Positions 1-8,641 of a stretch of DNA of 64,000 nucleotides are shown here, piece by piece. This DNA is from Niallia circulans (lineage in GTDB: Bacteria > Bacillota > Bacilli > Bacillales > Cytobacillaceae). The DNA lies in assembly GCF_007273535.1 (NCBI RefSeq), contig NZ_RIBP01000004.1, positions 3,076,001-3,140,000 of the forward strand, read 5' to 3'. Position 1 is the stretch's first letter; each line of letters begins with the position of its first letter. Both the position numbers and the translations under genes were made by a program. The notes under the pieces are model-generated. The model was not told where the DNA came from and made no database searches. It saw only the letters and a program-made list of their open reading frames with translations.

Positions 1-151
1 AAAAACCAAATCCTAGCGAAAAGGTGCTGGCTAAAAATAAGAAGCGGCTATTCTTTTCAGACGCCTTAACGAGTTGAAACAAATCGAATGAAGTGTAACT
101 AGCCATATAAATTAATATAATGCTTATAAATACAAGAATGGAGTTATACAA
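1..151 (-). CDS. MHYT-domain sensor protein, N-terminal fragment
   Basis: This is the start of a gene cut off by the window edge. The first 50 codons encode a hydrophobic helix (YNSILVFISIILIYMAS) followed by SYTSFDLFQLVKASEKNSR and a second hydrophobic stretch. That is the opening of an MHYT domain, the integral membrane sensor usually attached to GGDEF/EAL or kinase domains. The start is read as TTG at 151 because GGGAGG lies seven bases upstream. An in-frame ATG at 166 overlaps that ribosome binding site and is less likely. The output domain is outside the window, so a role in cyclic-di-GMP signalling is only inferred. Confidence 0.75.
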   Translation of the reverse strand, partial: MYNSILVFISIILIYMASYTSFDLFQLVKASEKNSRFLFLASTFSLGFGF

Positions 152-355
152 AATTGATCCTCCCATACCATTTTAAAAATTAAAGATGAAAAGTTTATGA
201 CAATTTAACAACACTTATGATTGTAATGGAAATGTAATATAGATGAAAGTACTTTTCCCCATCTTTCAATGGAAATGGTCCTTTCTAATTAATTAATAAT
301 GTTTAATGTGCCTAAAGTTTTCAAAGCAAATAAATACTTACTATTCTAAATAATA

Positions 356-364
356 TGATATAAT
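356..364 (+). promoter_or_regulatory. Extended -10 promoter element upstream of pepF
   Basis: TGATATAAT matches an extended -10 (TGnTATAAT) 41 bases before the pepF start. No good -35 hexamer is visible, as expected for extended -10 promoters. The rest of the 152-404 gap is AT-rich and shows nothing else. Confidence 0.45.
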
Positions 365-404
365 CATTTCGTATCACTAAATACCATAATGGGGAGGAAT
401 TAGA

Positions 405-2219
405 TTGCAAATCACAAAGCAAACAAGGCCATCTCGTCAAGATGTGCCAGAAGCATTAAAATGGAAGGTAGAAGACCTTTTTGTTGATGGACAAGCATGG
501 AAAACAGCTCTGCAACAAGCAGAAAGCAGTATTCCCTCGTTTGAAAGTTTTAAAGGAAAACTGCATACTAGCAGTTCCACCCTTCTTGAATGCTTGAAGG
601 CTCAAGAAACTTTACTTGAGAAGCTAGTTCTGATAAGTACATACGCTTCCTTAAAGCAATCAGAAGATGGAACAAATCCTGAAAACCAAGCGAACTCCTC
701 CCTTTTTGCTGCATTAAACGCTAAAGTAAACGGCACTCTGTCCTTCATTCAATCGGAAATTCTCGAAATACCAGAAGAGTTAATAGAGAAATTCCTTAAG
801 GAAGAACAAGAGCTCGCAGTATACAAGCGAAATATCGAGAAAATCCTCTCTTCAAAAAAGTATGCATTATCGAGCGAAACAGAAAAAGTACTTGCGTCTT
901 TAGGACAAATTCATGCATCTCCTTATTTAGTGTACCAAAACAGTAAACTGGCAGATATGAGCTTTGCTTCGATTGAAGATGAAAAAGGCATGGAGCTACC
1001 TGTATCCTTCGCCTTGTTTGAAGATGTGTATGAATTCTCTCCAGATCCTTTCATAAGAAGAAAAGCTTATAAATCATTCACAGATACTTTATCAAAATAT
1101 AATAATACAATCGCTGCAGCATACAGCACTGAGGTAAAAAAACAAGTAACCATTGCAAATATTCGCGGATATGCTTCCGTCACAGATATGCTTTTGGAAC
1201 CACAGGAAGTAACAACAGAAATGTATCATAATCAAATCAGTGTCATCTTTAATGAGCTTGCACCGCATATGAGAAAATTTGCTGATTTGAAGAAAACCCA
1301 ATTAGGATTAGATAAAATGCTCTTCTGTGATTTAAAGGCACCACTTGATCCTGAATTCAATCCAAAGACAACTTATGAGGAAGCAAGTGAAACTATTTTG
1401 GAAGCATTAAAGGTGATGGGACCAGAATATTCGGAAATCATGAAAAAAGCTTTAACAGAAAGATGGGTTGACTTAGCTGATAATGTCGGCAAGTCCACAG
1501 GTGCTTTTTGTTCAAGCCCATATGGCTCTCACCCATTTATTTTAATTACTTGGGGCAACACAATGAGAAGTGCGTTTATGCTGGCACATGAGCTTGGCCA
1601 TGCAGGCCATTTCTACTTGGCAAACAAAAACCAAAGAATCATTAATACACGCCCATCAACTTATTTCATTGAAGCACCATCAACTATGAATGAAATGCTG
1701 CTAGCAGATTATCTGCTTGCAAGTACTGATGATAATAGAATGAGACGTTGGACAATTCTTCAGCTCTTGGGCACTTATTATCATAATTTTGTTACACATC
1801 TACTCGAAGGTGAATTCCAACGCAGAGTTTACAAGCTCGCTGAAGAAGGTACACCACTAACAGCAAGTGTTTTTAATGACGTTAAAGGCAATATCTTAAG
1901 GGAATTCTGGGGAGATTCTGTGGAAATTACAGAGCAGGACCATATGACCTGGATGCGTCAGCCTCATTATTATATGGGATTATACCCGTACACATACTCT
2001 GCAGGACTAACAGCATCAACAGCAGTCGCTGCAAGCATCCGGGAAAACGGCCAAGACACAGTCGACAAATGGCTCGACGTCCTCCGTGCAGGCGGAACTA
2101 AAACTCCATTAGAATTGCTGAATGACGCTGGCGTTGACATGTCAAAACCAGATGCAATCAAAAAAGCCGTTGCCTATGTCGGCACATTAGTCGACGAACT
2201 TGCAGACAGCTTTAACTAA
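405..2219 (+). CDS. pepF: Oligoendopeptidase F (M3 family metallopeptidase)
   Basis: This is a cytoplasmic zinc peptidase that cleaves short peptides. The HELGH zinc-binding motif is at residues 395-399, and the downstream glutamate ligand expected in M3 enzymes fits the segment FIEAPSTMNEML. The protein is 604 residues, the normal length for PepF, and the N-terminal helical domain (about 1-200) fits the PepF/M3B group. The start is TTG at 405, preceded by GGGGAGGAAT. The gene is monocistronic: it has its own extended -10 promoter and a strong terminator right behind it. Physiological substrates cannot be read from the sequence. Confidence 0.93.
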   Translation: MQITKQTRPSRQDVPEALKWKVEDLFVDGQAWKTALQQAESSIPSFESFKGKLHTSSSTLLECLKAQETLLEKLVLISTYASLKQSEDGTNPENQANSSLFAALNAKVNGTLSFIQSEILEIPEELIEKFLKEEQELAVYKRNIEKILSSKKYALSSETEKVLASLGQIHASPYLVYQNSKLADMSFASIEDEKGMELPVSFALFEDVYEFSPDPFIRRKAYKSFTDTLSKYNNTIAAAYSTEVKKQVTIANIRGYASVTDMLLEPQEVTTEMYHNQISVIFNELAPHMRKFADLKKTQLGLDKMLFCDLKAPLDPEFNPKTTYEEASETILEALKVMGPEYSEIMKKALTERWVDLADNVGKSTGAFCSSPYGSHPFILITWGNTMRSAFMLAHELGHAGHFYLANKNQRIINTRPSTYFIEAPSTMNEMLLADYLLASTDDNRMRRWTILQLLGTYYHNFVTHLLEGEFQRRVYKLAEEGTPLTASVFNDVKGNILREFWGDSVEITEQDHMTWMRQPHYYMGLYPYTYSAGLTASTAVAASIRENGQDTVDKWLDVLRAGGTKTPLELLNDAGVDMSKPDAIKKAVAYVGTLVDELADSFN

Positions 2220-2245
2220 AAAGCCCCATAACATTTGGTTTTAAG

Positions 2246-2273
2246 AAGCAGCTATTGCGATAGCTGCTTTTTT
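2246..2273 (+). terminator. Rho-independent terminator of pepF
   Basis: The nine-base arms AGCAGCTAT and ATAGCTGCT enclose TGCG and are followed by a run of Ts. Confidence 0.9.
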
Positions 2274-2337
2274 GCTGTCATTTTCCATCATAAATTTCCT
2301 TCTACTTACAAACACTGTTTTTAAAGGAGAAGATAAC

Positions 2338-2481
2338 ATGAAAAAAACGCAAGAACAAGAAACCACTCCACACCTCCATCCAACTGATCGTGGAGATTCA
2401 GTCGACGAGTTGGCTAGACTTGAATCAGCCAACAGCTTTATTGCCGAAAAAGAAATCGGACAACAACGAGAAAACTCGTAA
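2338..2481 (+). CDS. Small hydrophilic protein, unknown function (47 aa)
   Basis: The start is the ATG at 2338 because AAAGGAGA sits seven bases upstream; the open frame reaches further up, but there it overlaps the pepF terminator. The 47-residue product is charged and histidine-containing (TTPHLHPTDRGDSVDELARL), with no signal peptide or membrane segment. It lies 17 bases upstream of the SplA-like gene, which has its own ribosome binding site, so the two are probably co-transcribed. I do not recognise the family. Confidence 0.65.
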   Translation: MKKTQEQETTPHLHPTDRGDSVDELARLESANSFIAEKEIGQQRENS

Positions 2482-2498
2482 TACAAAGGAGACAAACT

Positions 2499-2756
2499 AT
2501 GGATACAGTAGACCCAAAAGACCTGCAACTAGGTGACGAAGTATATGTTATCTACCATAACCCACATACACCATCGGTTTCCAATGTGAAGCCTGCAGAA
2601 ATTGTGCAGCATCCAAAAGACCCTAATGCACTGGCGTTATTTTTAAACGACACATTTCATACGATTGAAGATGATGATGCACTGTTCCAATCTGAATCTG
2701 ATGCCACAAGTGCATACAATCAAATGTATCAAGATGAAATAGACAATTACTTTTAA
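2499..2756 (+). CDS. splA: SplA-like transcriptional regulator
   Basis: This is an 85-residue acidic protein. Its DEVYVIYHNPHTPSVSNV segment closely resembles SplA of B. subtilis, the small regulator that lowers expression of the spore photoproduct lyase operon splAB. No splB lies next to it or elsewhere in the window, so this copy is separated from its classical target. The start at 2499 has AAAGGAGA upstream. The assignment comes from recall of the family pattern only. An orphan SplA paralogue regulating something else is the main alternative. Confidence 0.7.
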   Translation: MDTVDPKDLQLGDEVYVIYHNPHTPSVSNVKPAEIVQHPKDPNALALFLNDTFHTIEDDDALFQSESDATSAYNQMYQDEIDNYF

Positions 2757-2771
2757 GATGCCAACCAAATC

Positions 2772-2800
2772 AAAAAAGTCCCCAAAATGGGGACTTTTTT
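2772..2800. terminator. Bidirectional terminator between splA-like and ydjO-like genes
   Basis: AAAAAAGTCCCC and GGGGACTTTTTT form a near-perfect stem around a five-base loop. It carries A- and T-runs for both strands and serves the two convergent genes. Confidence 0.92.
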
Positions 2801-2801
2801 G

Positions 2802-2987
2802 TTAATTATTAATTTGCGGTAATTCTCTCATTTCCATTGATGTTTCATTACCACATAGCGGACATTTTAAATCCTCTGTTGCAAAATCCTTACGCATCCA
2901 GCCATTGCATGAATTACACGCATATACTTCCATGTTCAATAATACTTCCTCAGGCTTATCATCCATTCCTTTTCTGTTAAAAAACAT
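2802..2987 (-). CDS. YdjO-like small zinc-ribbon protein
   Basis: This 61-residue protein has two CxxC knuckles, CNSCNGWMRKDF and CPLCGNE, spaced like a zinc ribbon. The pattern matches the cold-inducible YdjO family of Bacillus (function unknown). The start is the ATG at 2987, preceded by AAAGGGGGC; the longer frame starting at 3020 lacks a ribosome binding site. It converges on the splA-like gene and shares its terminator. Confidence 0.75.
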   Translation of the reverse strand: MFFNRKGMDDKPEEVLLNMEVYACNSCNGWMRKDFATEDLKCPLCGNETSMEMRELPQINN

Positions 2988-3174
2988 GTTGTAGCCCCCT
3001 TTTTTGTTTATTATGAACAAAAAAGCTGTATTTTATAGGTAATTTAACAAAATTGAGGAATTAAAACGGCTGCCAGTAAAATTATTGGAGGAGAAACTCA
3101 GACATAGTACGCTAAATTTAGACATATATGATATGATTATTTAAAAATTAATTACCGATTGAGGAGAATGGACG

Positions 3175-4362
3175 ATGACAAATCAACTGTATTATACTTC
3201 CCCTTACACGTCTTCATGGACGACAAATATTATCAAAACAATACATACTGACGGCAAGGAATATGTCCTATTAGAAAATACCGGATTCTATCCTGAGGGT
3301 GGCGGACAGCCTGCGGATACAGGCACAATTAATGGAGTTAAGGTATTAGACGTGCAAAAACAAGAAGATGGCACAATTCTTCATCAGGTAGAGCAGCAAA
3401 TTGCCGGACAAACAGCTGAATGCAAGCTGGATTGGGAGACACGATACGATCATATGCAGCAACATACTGGCCAGCATTTACTTTCTGCTGTACTGCATGA
3501 ATGGAACAATATTGCAACAGTTAGCTTTCACTTAGGAAATGATTACACGACAATTGACATTGAAATAGACAAACTGACCCAAACAGACCTACTAGAAATA
3601 GAAGCACTTTGCAGCAAGCACATTTTTGCAAACAAAGAAATCAAAACATATTTTGTATCTACGGAAGAAGCTTCCTCCATTCCATTAAGAAAGCTTCCTT
3701 CTGTGACTGGCAACCTTAGAATAGTGGAAATCGACCAATTTGATTACTCTGCCTGTGCTGGAACACATGTTTCTCATACTGGTGAGCTTGGTTTGATTAA
3801 ACTTATCAAAACAGAAAATCACCGCGGTCAAACAAGACTATTCTTTTTGTGCGGGCACCGTGCAATCAAGGATTATCAATCATCACAAATTATTTTAAAC
3901 GAGCTCAGTGACAAGTTCCGCACAAATAAGGACATGCTTGCAGATCGAATTGAAAAATTAGAAAAAGAAAAGAAATCCATTAATAATGAGCTTGAAGCAC
4001 TCAAACAAGAAAATGCAAACCTTTTAGCTGAAGGGTTAACTAGCAGTACGGACAGCCCTGTAATTTCTGCAACTTTTGAAGATAAATCGCTTAAGGATTT
4101 ACAGCTGCTTGCCAAAACTATTTTGAAAGACAATGATCATCCAATTGTCTTTGCGTCAGCATTAGATAAGAAAATATTAATCCAACATAACGGCAGTCCT
4201 GTCTTTTCCTGCGGAGCGCTAATAAAGGAAATTTTGGCTGTAACAAACGGCAAAGGTGGCGGAAATAATACACAGGCCCAAGCAACCTTTGACACTTCTC
4301 TTGATCTTGATCAGGCATTTCGAAAGATAATTGTTCAACTAGAACAAATTTTATTAGCATAA
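3175..4362 (+). CDS. Alanyl-tRNA editing protein, AlaX-L type
   Basis: This is a free-standing trans-editing enzyme that removes serine or glycine wrongly attached to tRNA-Ala. The zinc site is complete: HTGQH at residues 97-101 and CAGTH at 194-198. The N-terminal part (GFYPEGGGQPADTG) is the conserved AlaRS second-additional-domain opening. A coiled-coil (about 240-275) leads to a C-terminal DHHA1-like domain with GGGNNTQAQA, so this is the long form. Length (395) is typical. It has its own gap upstream and ends in a bidirectional terminator facing recQ. Confidence 0.92.
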   Translation: MTNQLYYTSPYTSSWTTNIIKTIHTDGKEYVLLENTGFYPEGGGQPADTGTINGVKVLDVQKQEDGTILHQVEQQIAGQTAECKLDWETRYDHMQQHTGQHLLSAVLHEWNNIATVSFHLGNDYTTIDIEIDKLTQTDLLEIEALCSKHIFANKEIKTYFVSTEEASSIPLRKLPSVTGNLRIVEIDQFDYSACAGTHVSHTGELGLIKLIKTENHRGQTRLFFLCGHRAIKDYQSSQIILNELSDKFRTNKDMLADRIEKLEKEKKSINNELEALKQENANLLAEGLTSSTDSPVISATFEDKSLKDLQLLAKTILKDNDHPIVFASALDKKILIQHNGSPVFSCGALIKEILAVTNGKGGGNNTQAQATFDTSLDLDQAFRKIIVQLEQILLA

Positions 4363-4363
4363 A

Positions 4364-4396
4364 ACAAAGGAGAAGCAAAACTGCTTCTCCTTTTGT
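4364..4396. terminator. Bidirectional terminator between alaX and recQ
   Basis: ACAAAGGAGAAGCA pairs with TGCTTCTCCTTTTGT around AAAC. It serves both converging genes; the recQ stop codon lies at its edge. Confidence 0.88.
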
Positions 4397-6543
4397 TATA
4401 TCTTTTGTTTTCTTGCAAATAAGACGAGTGCTATCTTTATTTGAAAATAACTGATGTGTGCCGGAAGCTGTTCCTTAATAGGCTTAAGCTTATCAGTTTC
4501 ACCCTGTTCTAATACTGCTTCTATTTGTTGATGATCATCAAGAGATAAAAATTGACTCCAATCAATTACTTCTCCTTCTTCATCACATCTCAGCAAATGG
4601 TTTTCAATAGTGATAGGAGTCATCGCCCTTTTTTCCGCAATTTCTTTTATATTCAAGCCAGCTTGCAATAATTCAAGGGAAACTAAATGAGAGTTTTCTG
4701 TTTTCGGTTTTTTCTTAGGCAACATGCTAGTATCTGTACTTGTGACCTCATGTTCTTTTTTCCAGTCTTCAGGATTCTCCTGTTTATATGACTGCAGTGT
4801 CTCAAGAATGATCCCGCCGTATTTTTGTAGCTTATGATCGCCTATCCCTTTTATATTAGCTAGTTCTTCTTCGTTTTCTGGTTTTTGACTGGAAATGAGC
4901 TTAAGTGTCTGATCAGAAAAAATAACAAACGGAGGAACTCCCTCGCTGTCTGCAAGGCTTTTCCGCAACATTCTTAATCGCTGGAACAAGTCATTATCTT
5001 CAACTATAACCTTCGCTTCGGCCTGCTCTTTTCTAAGCACTTGTTTTTTCTGAAGCAGCACTTCTTTCCCTGTTGGTGCCACCTTTAAAATTGGCATGGA
5101 GCCACTGCTGACAGCAATATAATTTTCCGATATAAGAAATTCAATGAAATCACTGACAGCTTTAGCAGACTGTTCCTTCATAATGCCATATGTTTTAACT
5201 TTATCTAGGGAAAAGTCGATTATCTTTTTGTTTTTTGAGCCTGTCAACACTTGGGCGACCATTGTTTTTCCAAATCTTTCGCCCATACGCATCATACAGG
5301 AAAGGACTTTTTGTGCATCAACTGTCACATCAACAACATGTCTTTCATCCTTACAATTGCTGCATCTTTCACATTTCTGCTCTGTTTGCTCTCCAAAATA
5401 GTGGAGAATATATTTTTGGAGGCAATCCTCTGTATGACAAAAATTAATCATTGCCTGCAGCTTGGCCAAATCCTGCTCCTGTTTAGCGGGATCATGTGTT
5501 GTCTGATCAATGAGAAACCGCTGGATACGGATGTCCTGTGCAGAGTACAAAAGAATACATTCACTTGGAAGTCCATCCCTGCCGGCACGGCCAGCTTCCT
5601 GATAATAGCCTTCCATATTTTTCGGAAGCTGATAATGAATGACGAACCGAATATTACTTTTATCGATACCCATCCCAAAGGCTGTTGTAGCAATCATCAA
5701 TTGATAATCGTCATTAATAAATTTTTGTTGTTGTTCCTCTCTTGCCTTGTCACTCATGCCACCATGATATTTAGCCACTAGAAAACCTTTATTTGTTAAA
5801 CGGTCATAAAGCTTTTCAACATCCTGTCTTGTGGCAGCATATATTATTCCAGATTCTTCTTTGTTATTTTTTAGAAATCCTTCCATATAACGATGCTTAT
5901 CTTCCCCTTTGACGACAGAAAAGGATAAATTGTCTCTTTCAAACCCAGTTATGACTGTATTTTCAACAGGGATTTCTAGTTGTGCACAAATATCCTCTTT
6001 AACAACAGGGGTTGCTGTCGCAGTTAACGCCGCCACTATCGGCCGTTTCTCAAGTCGTCTGATTAATTGTCCTAATCTTGAATAGCTTGGACGAAAATCA
6101 TGTCCCCATTGGGAAATACAGTGAGCTTCATCTATTGCGATGAAGCGAATCTCGAGGTCATTCAGCATATCAATGAAAAATTCCCCAGCTAATCTTTCCG
6201 GGGCTACATATAAAATTTTATATTTCCCTCTCTTCAAATCTCCCATTCTTTTGGAAGATTCATACGAATCTAATGTACTGTTAAGAAAGGTTGCAGGAAT
6301 ACCTGCTTCTGTTAATGAATCGACCTGATCCTTCATCAAGGAGATAAGCGGTGAAACAACGAGCGTAACACCTGGGAATAACATCGCAGGAACTTGATAG
6401 CAGATTGATTTCCCTCCGCCAGTCGGCATAATACAAGCTACGTTTTCCCCTTGCAGTATTTGCCGTATCACTTCCTCTTGCCCTATTCTGAAGGTATCAT
6501 ATCCAAAATACTCCTTTAATACTGATAATGCCTTTTCAAACAT
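4396..6543 (-). CDS. recQ: ATP-dependent DNA helicase RecQ
   Basis: This is a superfamily 2, 3'-5' helicase for recombination and repair. Walker A is TGGGKS at residues 41-46 and the DEAH box is at 138-141, followed by the RecQ-specific CISQWGHDFRPSY loop. Then come the helicase C domain (QEAGRAGRDG), the RecQ zinc-binding cysteines (CHTEDC ... CERCSNC) and an HRDC domain around 520-600. A C-terminal helix-turn-helix-like domain (LLQAGLNIKEIAEKR) is typical of the longer Bacillus RecQ proteins. The 715-residue length fits that class rather than the shorter YocI. It is monocistronic. Confidence 0.95.
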   Translation of the reverse strand: MFEKALSVLKEYFGYDTFRIGQEEVIRQILQGENVACIMPTGGGKSICYQVPAMLFPGVTLVVSPLISLMKDQVDSLTEAGIPATFLNSTLDSYESSKRMGDLKRGKYKILYVAPERLAGEFFIDMLNDLEIRFIAIDEAHCISQWGHDFRPSYSRLGQLIRRLEKRPIVAALTATATPVVKEDICAQLEIPVENTVITGFERDNLSFSVVKGEDKHRYMEGFLKNNKEESGIIYAATRQDVEKLYDRLTNKGFLVAKYHGGMSDKAREEQQQKFINDDYQLMIATTAFGMGIDKSNIRFVIHYQLPKNMEGYYQEAGRAGRDGLPSECILLYSAQDIRIQRFLIDQTTHDPAKQEQDLAKLQAMINFCHTEDCLQKYILHYFGEQTEQKCERCSNCKDERHVVDVTVDAQKVLSCMMRMGERFGKTMVAQVLTGSKNKKIIDFSLDKVKTYGIMKEQSAKAVSDFIEFLISENYIAVSSGSMPILKVAPTGKEVLLQKKQVLRKEQAEAKVIVEDNDLFQRLRMLRKSLADSEGVPPFVIFSDQTLKLISSQKPENEEELANIKGIGDHKLQKYGGIILETLQSYKQENPEDWKKEHEVTSTDTSMLPKKKPKTENSHLVSLELLQAGLNIKEIAEKRAMTPITIENHLLRCDEEGEVIDWSQFLSLDDHQQIEAVLEQGETDKLKPIKEQLPAHISYFQIKIALVLFARKQKI

Positions 6544-6803
6544 TTATATTAATCCTCCTACTAGAAAGCAAAACTTCGTTACTTCCATTGTACCATTTTT
6601 TTTGAATGTATTAAGTCGACAAATTAATGTGAATCTTCTTTTATAAATAAACCGAAAAAAACTGCTTATAGAAGGAATTGTCTTTTATTTAGAGAATATC
6701 CTTCTATTACGTTATTGAGGTGAATGCGGTGGAGTGATAATTTTGGATGTTGCCTTCAAATGTTACCCTTTGGTTGTACTATTAATAGAAAAGGTCTGAT
6801 GAT

Positions 6804-7643
6804 ATGAATACAAAATTAATTATTGTAGAAGGATTGCCTGGCAGTGGTAAATCAACTACTGCAGCAACTATTCATGAAATCTTGCAGAATCATCCTATCA
6901 AAAGTGAATTATTTCTTGAAGGAAACCTCGAACACCCTGCAGATTATGATGGAGTTGCTTGTTTTTCACCTTCAGAATGGAGCTTACTTGAAAAAAATAT
7001 CAATAAAAAAGATATCCTTCATTCGAGTGTAGAGTATAACAACGGTCTATTCCTTTTGCCTTATAGGAAATTAATGAACCAAAACAAGGGCTTATTCACT
7101 GACATAGAATTATCCTCCATCTTCCAACATGACATATACGAACTGCCTTTTGAACAGTATGCAGCATTAGCTGTAAAGAAATGGGCTGATTTTGCAGAAA
7201 CAGCATGGCACAATGATAAGATTTATATTTTCGAATGCTCATTTTTGCAAAATCCGTTAACAATCGGGATGATCAAATGGGCTGAAGCACAGGAGAGATT
7301 GACAGAACACATCGCTCGTTTGGAGGAAATCATTTGTAAATTAAACCCAGTGTTGTTTTATGTAAGCCAAGAGGATGTAAAAGGCTCTTTTCTAAAAGCA
7401 TTTGATGAGAGACCTGTAGACTGGTCAACGGGCTTTATTGATTACTATACAAAGCAAGGTTTTGGAAAAATGCATCAGTTGCATGGAATTGATGGAACAA
7501 TACAGGTTCTTCAGGCTAGAAAAAAACTAGAGTTAAAAATGTATGAAAACCTTTCTATCCAAAAGTTTATTTTAAATAACTCATCTTATAATCTACAAAG
7601 AAGCGATATTGTCAAAATGCTAACTTCTACACACATTATATAA
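6804..7643 (+). CDS. P-loop NTPase / nucleoside-kinase-like protein, function unknown
   Basis: The 279-residue protein begins LIIVEGLPGSGKSTTAA, with a Walker A motif GLPGSGKST about ten residues in, as in small kinases and uridylate/dephospho-CoA kinase-like folds. A mid-region segment (KIYIFECSFLQNPLTIGMIKWAE) looks like the kinase strand carrying an acidic base. No membrane segment is present. AAAGGT is a weak ribosome binding site before the ATG. The gene stands alone between recQ (divergent) and a YjcZ pair (convergent). I do not recognise a characterised family member and cannot name the substrate. Confidence 0.8.
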   Translation: MNTKLIIVEGLPGSGKSTTAATIHEILQNHPIKSELFLEGNLEHPADYDGVACFSPSEWSLLEKNINKKDILHSSVEYNNGLFLLPYRKLMNQNKGLFTDIELSSIFQHDIYELPFEQYAALAVKKWADFAETAWHNDKIYIFECSFLQNPLTIGMIKWAEAQERLTEHIARLEEIICKLNPVLFYVSQEDVKGSFLKAFDERPVDWSTGFIDYYTKQGFGKMHQLHGIDGTIQVLQARKKLELKMYENLSIQKFILNNSSYNLQRSDIVKMLTSTHII

Positions 7644-7700
7644 TGAAATATCTATGTTAACACTGATATTATTTGCTTAGGACTTTTGCATGCAAATGAA

Positions 7701-7730
7701 AGAGGCATAAGCGAGAACGCTTATGCCTCT
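7701..7730. terminator. Bidirectional terminator after the P-loop gene
   Basis: Thirteen-base perfect arms, AGAGGCATAAGCG and CGCTTATGCCTCT, enclose AGAA. The T-rich tail is better on the minus strand, so it mainly ends the YjcZ transcript. Confidence 0.85.
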
Positions 7731-7744
7731 TATATCTTAAAATA

Positions 7745-7903
7745 TTACAGCCAAGCTGCTCCAACAATAATCAATAGAATGAATAGTACAACGATTAATA
7801 CGAATCCACCACTACCATATCCACCACTAACTGGTGCTGCGTAGCTGTATCCTCCGCATCCGCAAGAACTACCATAACCATATCCACCATATCCGTATGC
7901 CAT
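7745..7903 (-). CDS. YjcZ-family sporulation protein (52 aa)
   Basis: This short gene encodes a glycine/tyrosine-rich head (MAYGYGGYGYGSSCGCGGY) followed by a single hydrophobic tail (GGFVLIVVLFILLIIVGAAW). That combination defines the YjcZ/SscA-type small spore proteins. GAAGGAG precedes the ATG. It lies downstream of a second family member on the same strand, and the pair ends at the 7701 terminator. The family is known from forespore or coat fractions; no molecular function can be read here. Confidence 0.88.
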   Translation of the reverse strand: MAYGYGGYGYGSSCGCGGYSYAAPVSGGYGSGGFVLIVVLFILLIIVGAAWL

Positions 7904-7935
7904 TTATAAAACACTCCTTCTTTTTTTTATATTAT

Positions 7936-8043
7936 TTAATAACCAAAACCAACATAACTAGATCCTACAATGATTAATAAAATGAATAGCACTACAAGGA
8001 GAGCAAAGCCTCCACCAAATCCTGCTGTATGTTCACCACTCAT
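7936..8043 (-). CDS. YjcZ-family sporulation protein (35 aa)
   Basis: The product is MSGEHTAGFGGGFALLVVLF plus a hydrophobic tail ending in SSYVGFGY: the minimal YjcZ form with a short head and one membrane-spanning segment. GGGAGGTGG lies directly upstream of the ATG. It is the first gene of a two-gene YjcZ tandem, 32 bases before its longer paralogue. Confidence 0.86.
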   Translation of the reverse strand: MSGEHTAGFGGGFALLVVLFILLIIVGSSYVGFGY

Positions 8044-8166
8044 TTAATCCACCTCCCTCATGCACATAAGCATCTTATGTAGATACAGGTTGTCTTGAAT
8101 GGGCGAATTTCATTTTTTTATTTTTTTCTAATACAATTACTTTGTTACGTACTATGTAGAAGCGCA

Positions 8167-8205
8167 ACAGGCAACTTCTTTATAAAAAAGAAATCGCCTG
8201 TTTTT
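8167..8205 (-). terminator. Terminator of the 8209-8472 gene
   Basis: An imperfect stem pairs ACAGGC...TTCTTT with AAAGAA...GCCTGT. On the minus strand it directly follows the stop codon. Confidence 0.6.
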
Positions 8206-8208
8206 GTC

Positions 8209-8472
8209 TTAAAAGAACGGAATAAATGCAAGTGCCGCAATTAAGCCGAAAGAAAATCCTACAGCAGCTGCACCCCAGCCCCAGCCTGGACCATAGCCTC
8301 TGTAATATCCAAAACCGAACCCGCCATATCCTCTTCTGCCGCCTAAAGGTCTAATAAAAACCTTATTCGAAGTAACTCGATCAATGACTCCCGTATGCAC
8401 AGTGCCATTATGTGTACGAATGCGAACACATTTCCCAATACCTTTTGAACACTGATTATAATAATTGTTCAT
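8209..8472 (-). CDS. Small Sm-like/glycine-rich protein, probably spore-associated
   Basis: The 87-residue product starts at the ATG at 8472, preceded by GGAGGTGG. Residues 8-42 (GKCVRIRTHNGTVHTGVIDR) have the alternating pattern of an LSm-like small beta-barrel. A Gly/Tyr/Trp-rich linker (about 45-67) and a C-terminal hydrophobic segment (VGFSFGLIAALAFIPFF) follow. This architecture occurs in small Bacillus proteins of unknown role, and the YjcZ genes next door suggest sporulation. Whether the Sm-like part binds RNA is unknown. Confidence 0.72.
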   Translation of the reverse strand: MNNYYNQCSKGIGKCVRIRTHNGTVHTGVIDRVTSNKVFIRPLGGRRGYGGFGFGYYRGYGPGWGWGAAAVGFSFGLIAALAFIPFF

Positions 8473-8591
8473 TATGCTTCCACCTCCACTTATTTCCTTA
8501 TATCTTATGTCCAAGCTCACAAAAAGTATGGACAGCCTCCCTATGATAGGAGCGGAAAATTAGCAAATTCGGGTTAAGAAGAACAAAAAAA

Positions 8592-8627
8592 CGCCACTTC
8601 TTAAGAATAATTTCTTAAGAAATGGCG
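8592..8627. terminator. Terminator of the MFS transporter gene
   Basis: CGCCACTTCTTAAGA pairs with TCTTAAGAAATGGCG (one mismatch) around a short AT loop. It sits 15 bases past the transporter stop codon. Confidence 0.75.
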
Positions 8628-8641
8628 ATAAATCCACGTAT

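Noticed and set aside
5251..5781. A 176-codon plus-strand open frame
   Set aside because: It lies entirely antisense within recQ, has no start signal, and its composition is that of a shadow frame.
6743..6799. An 18-codon TTG-started frame (and a 12-codon ATG frame) just before the P-loop gene as a leader peptide
   Set aside because: No regulatory hairpin or biased codon run accompanies it; it may be chance.
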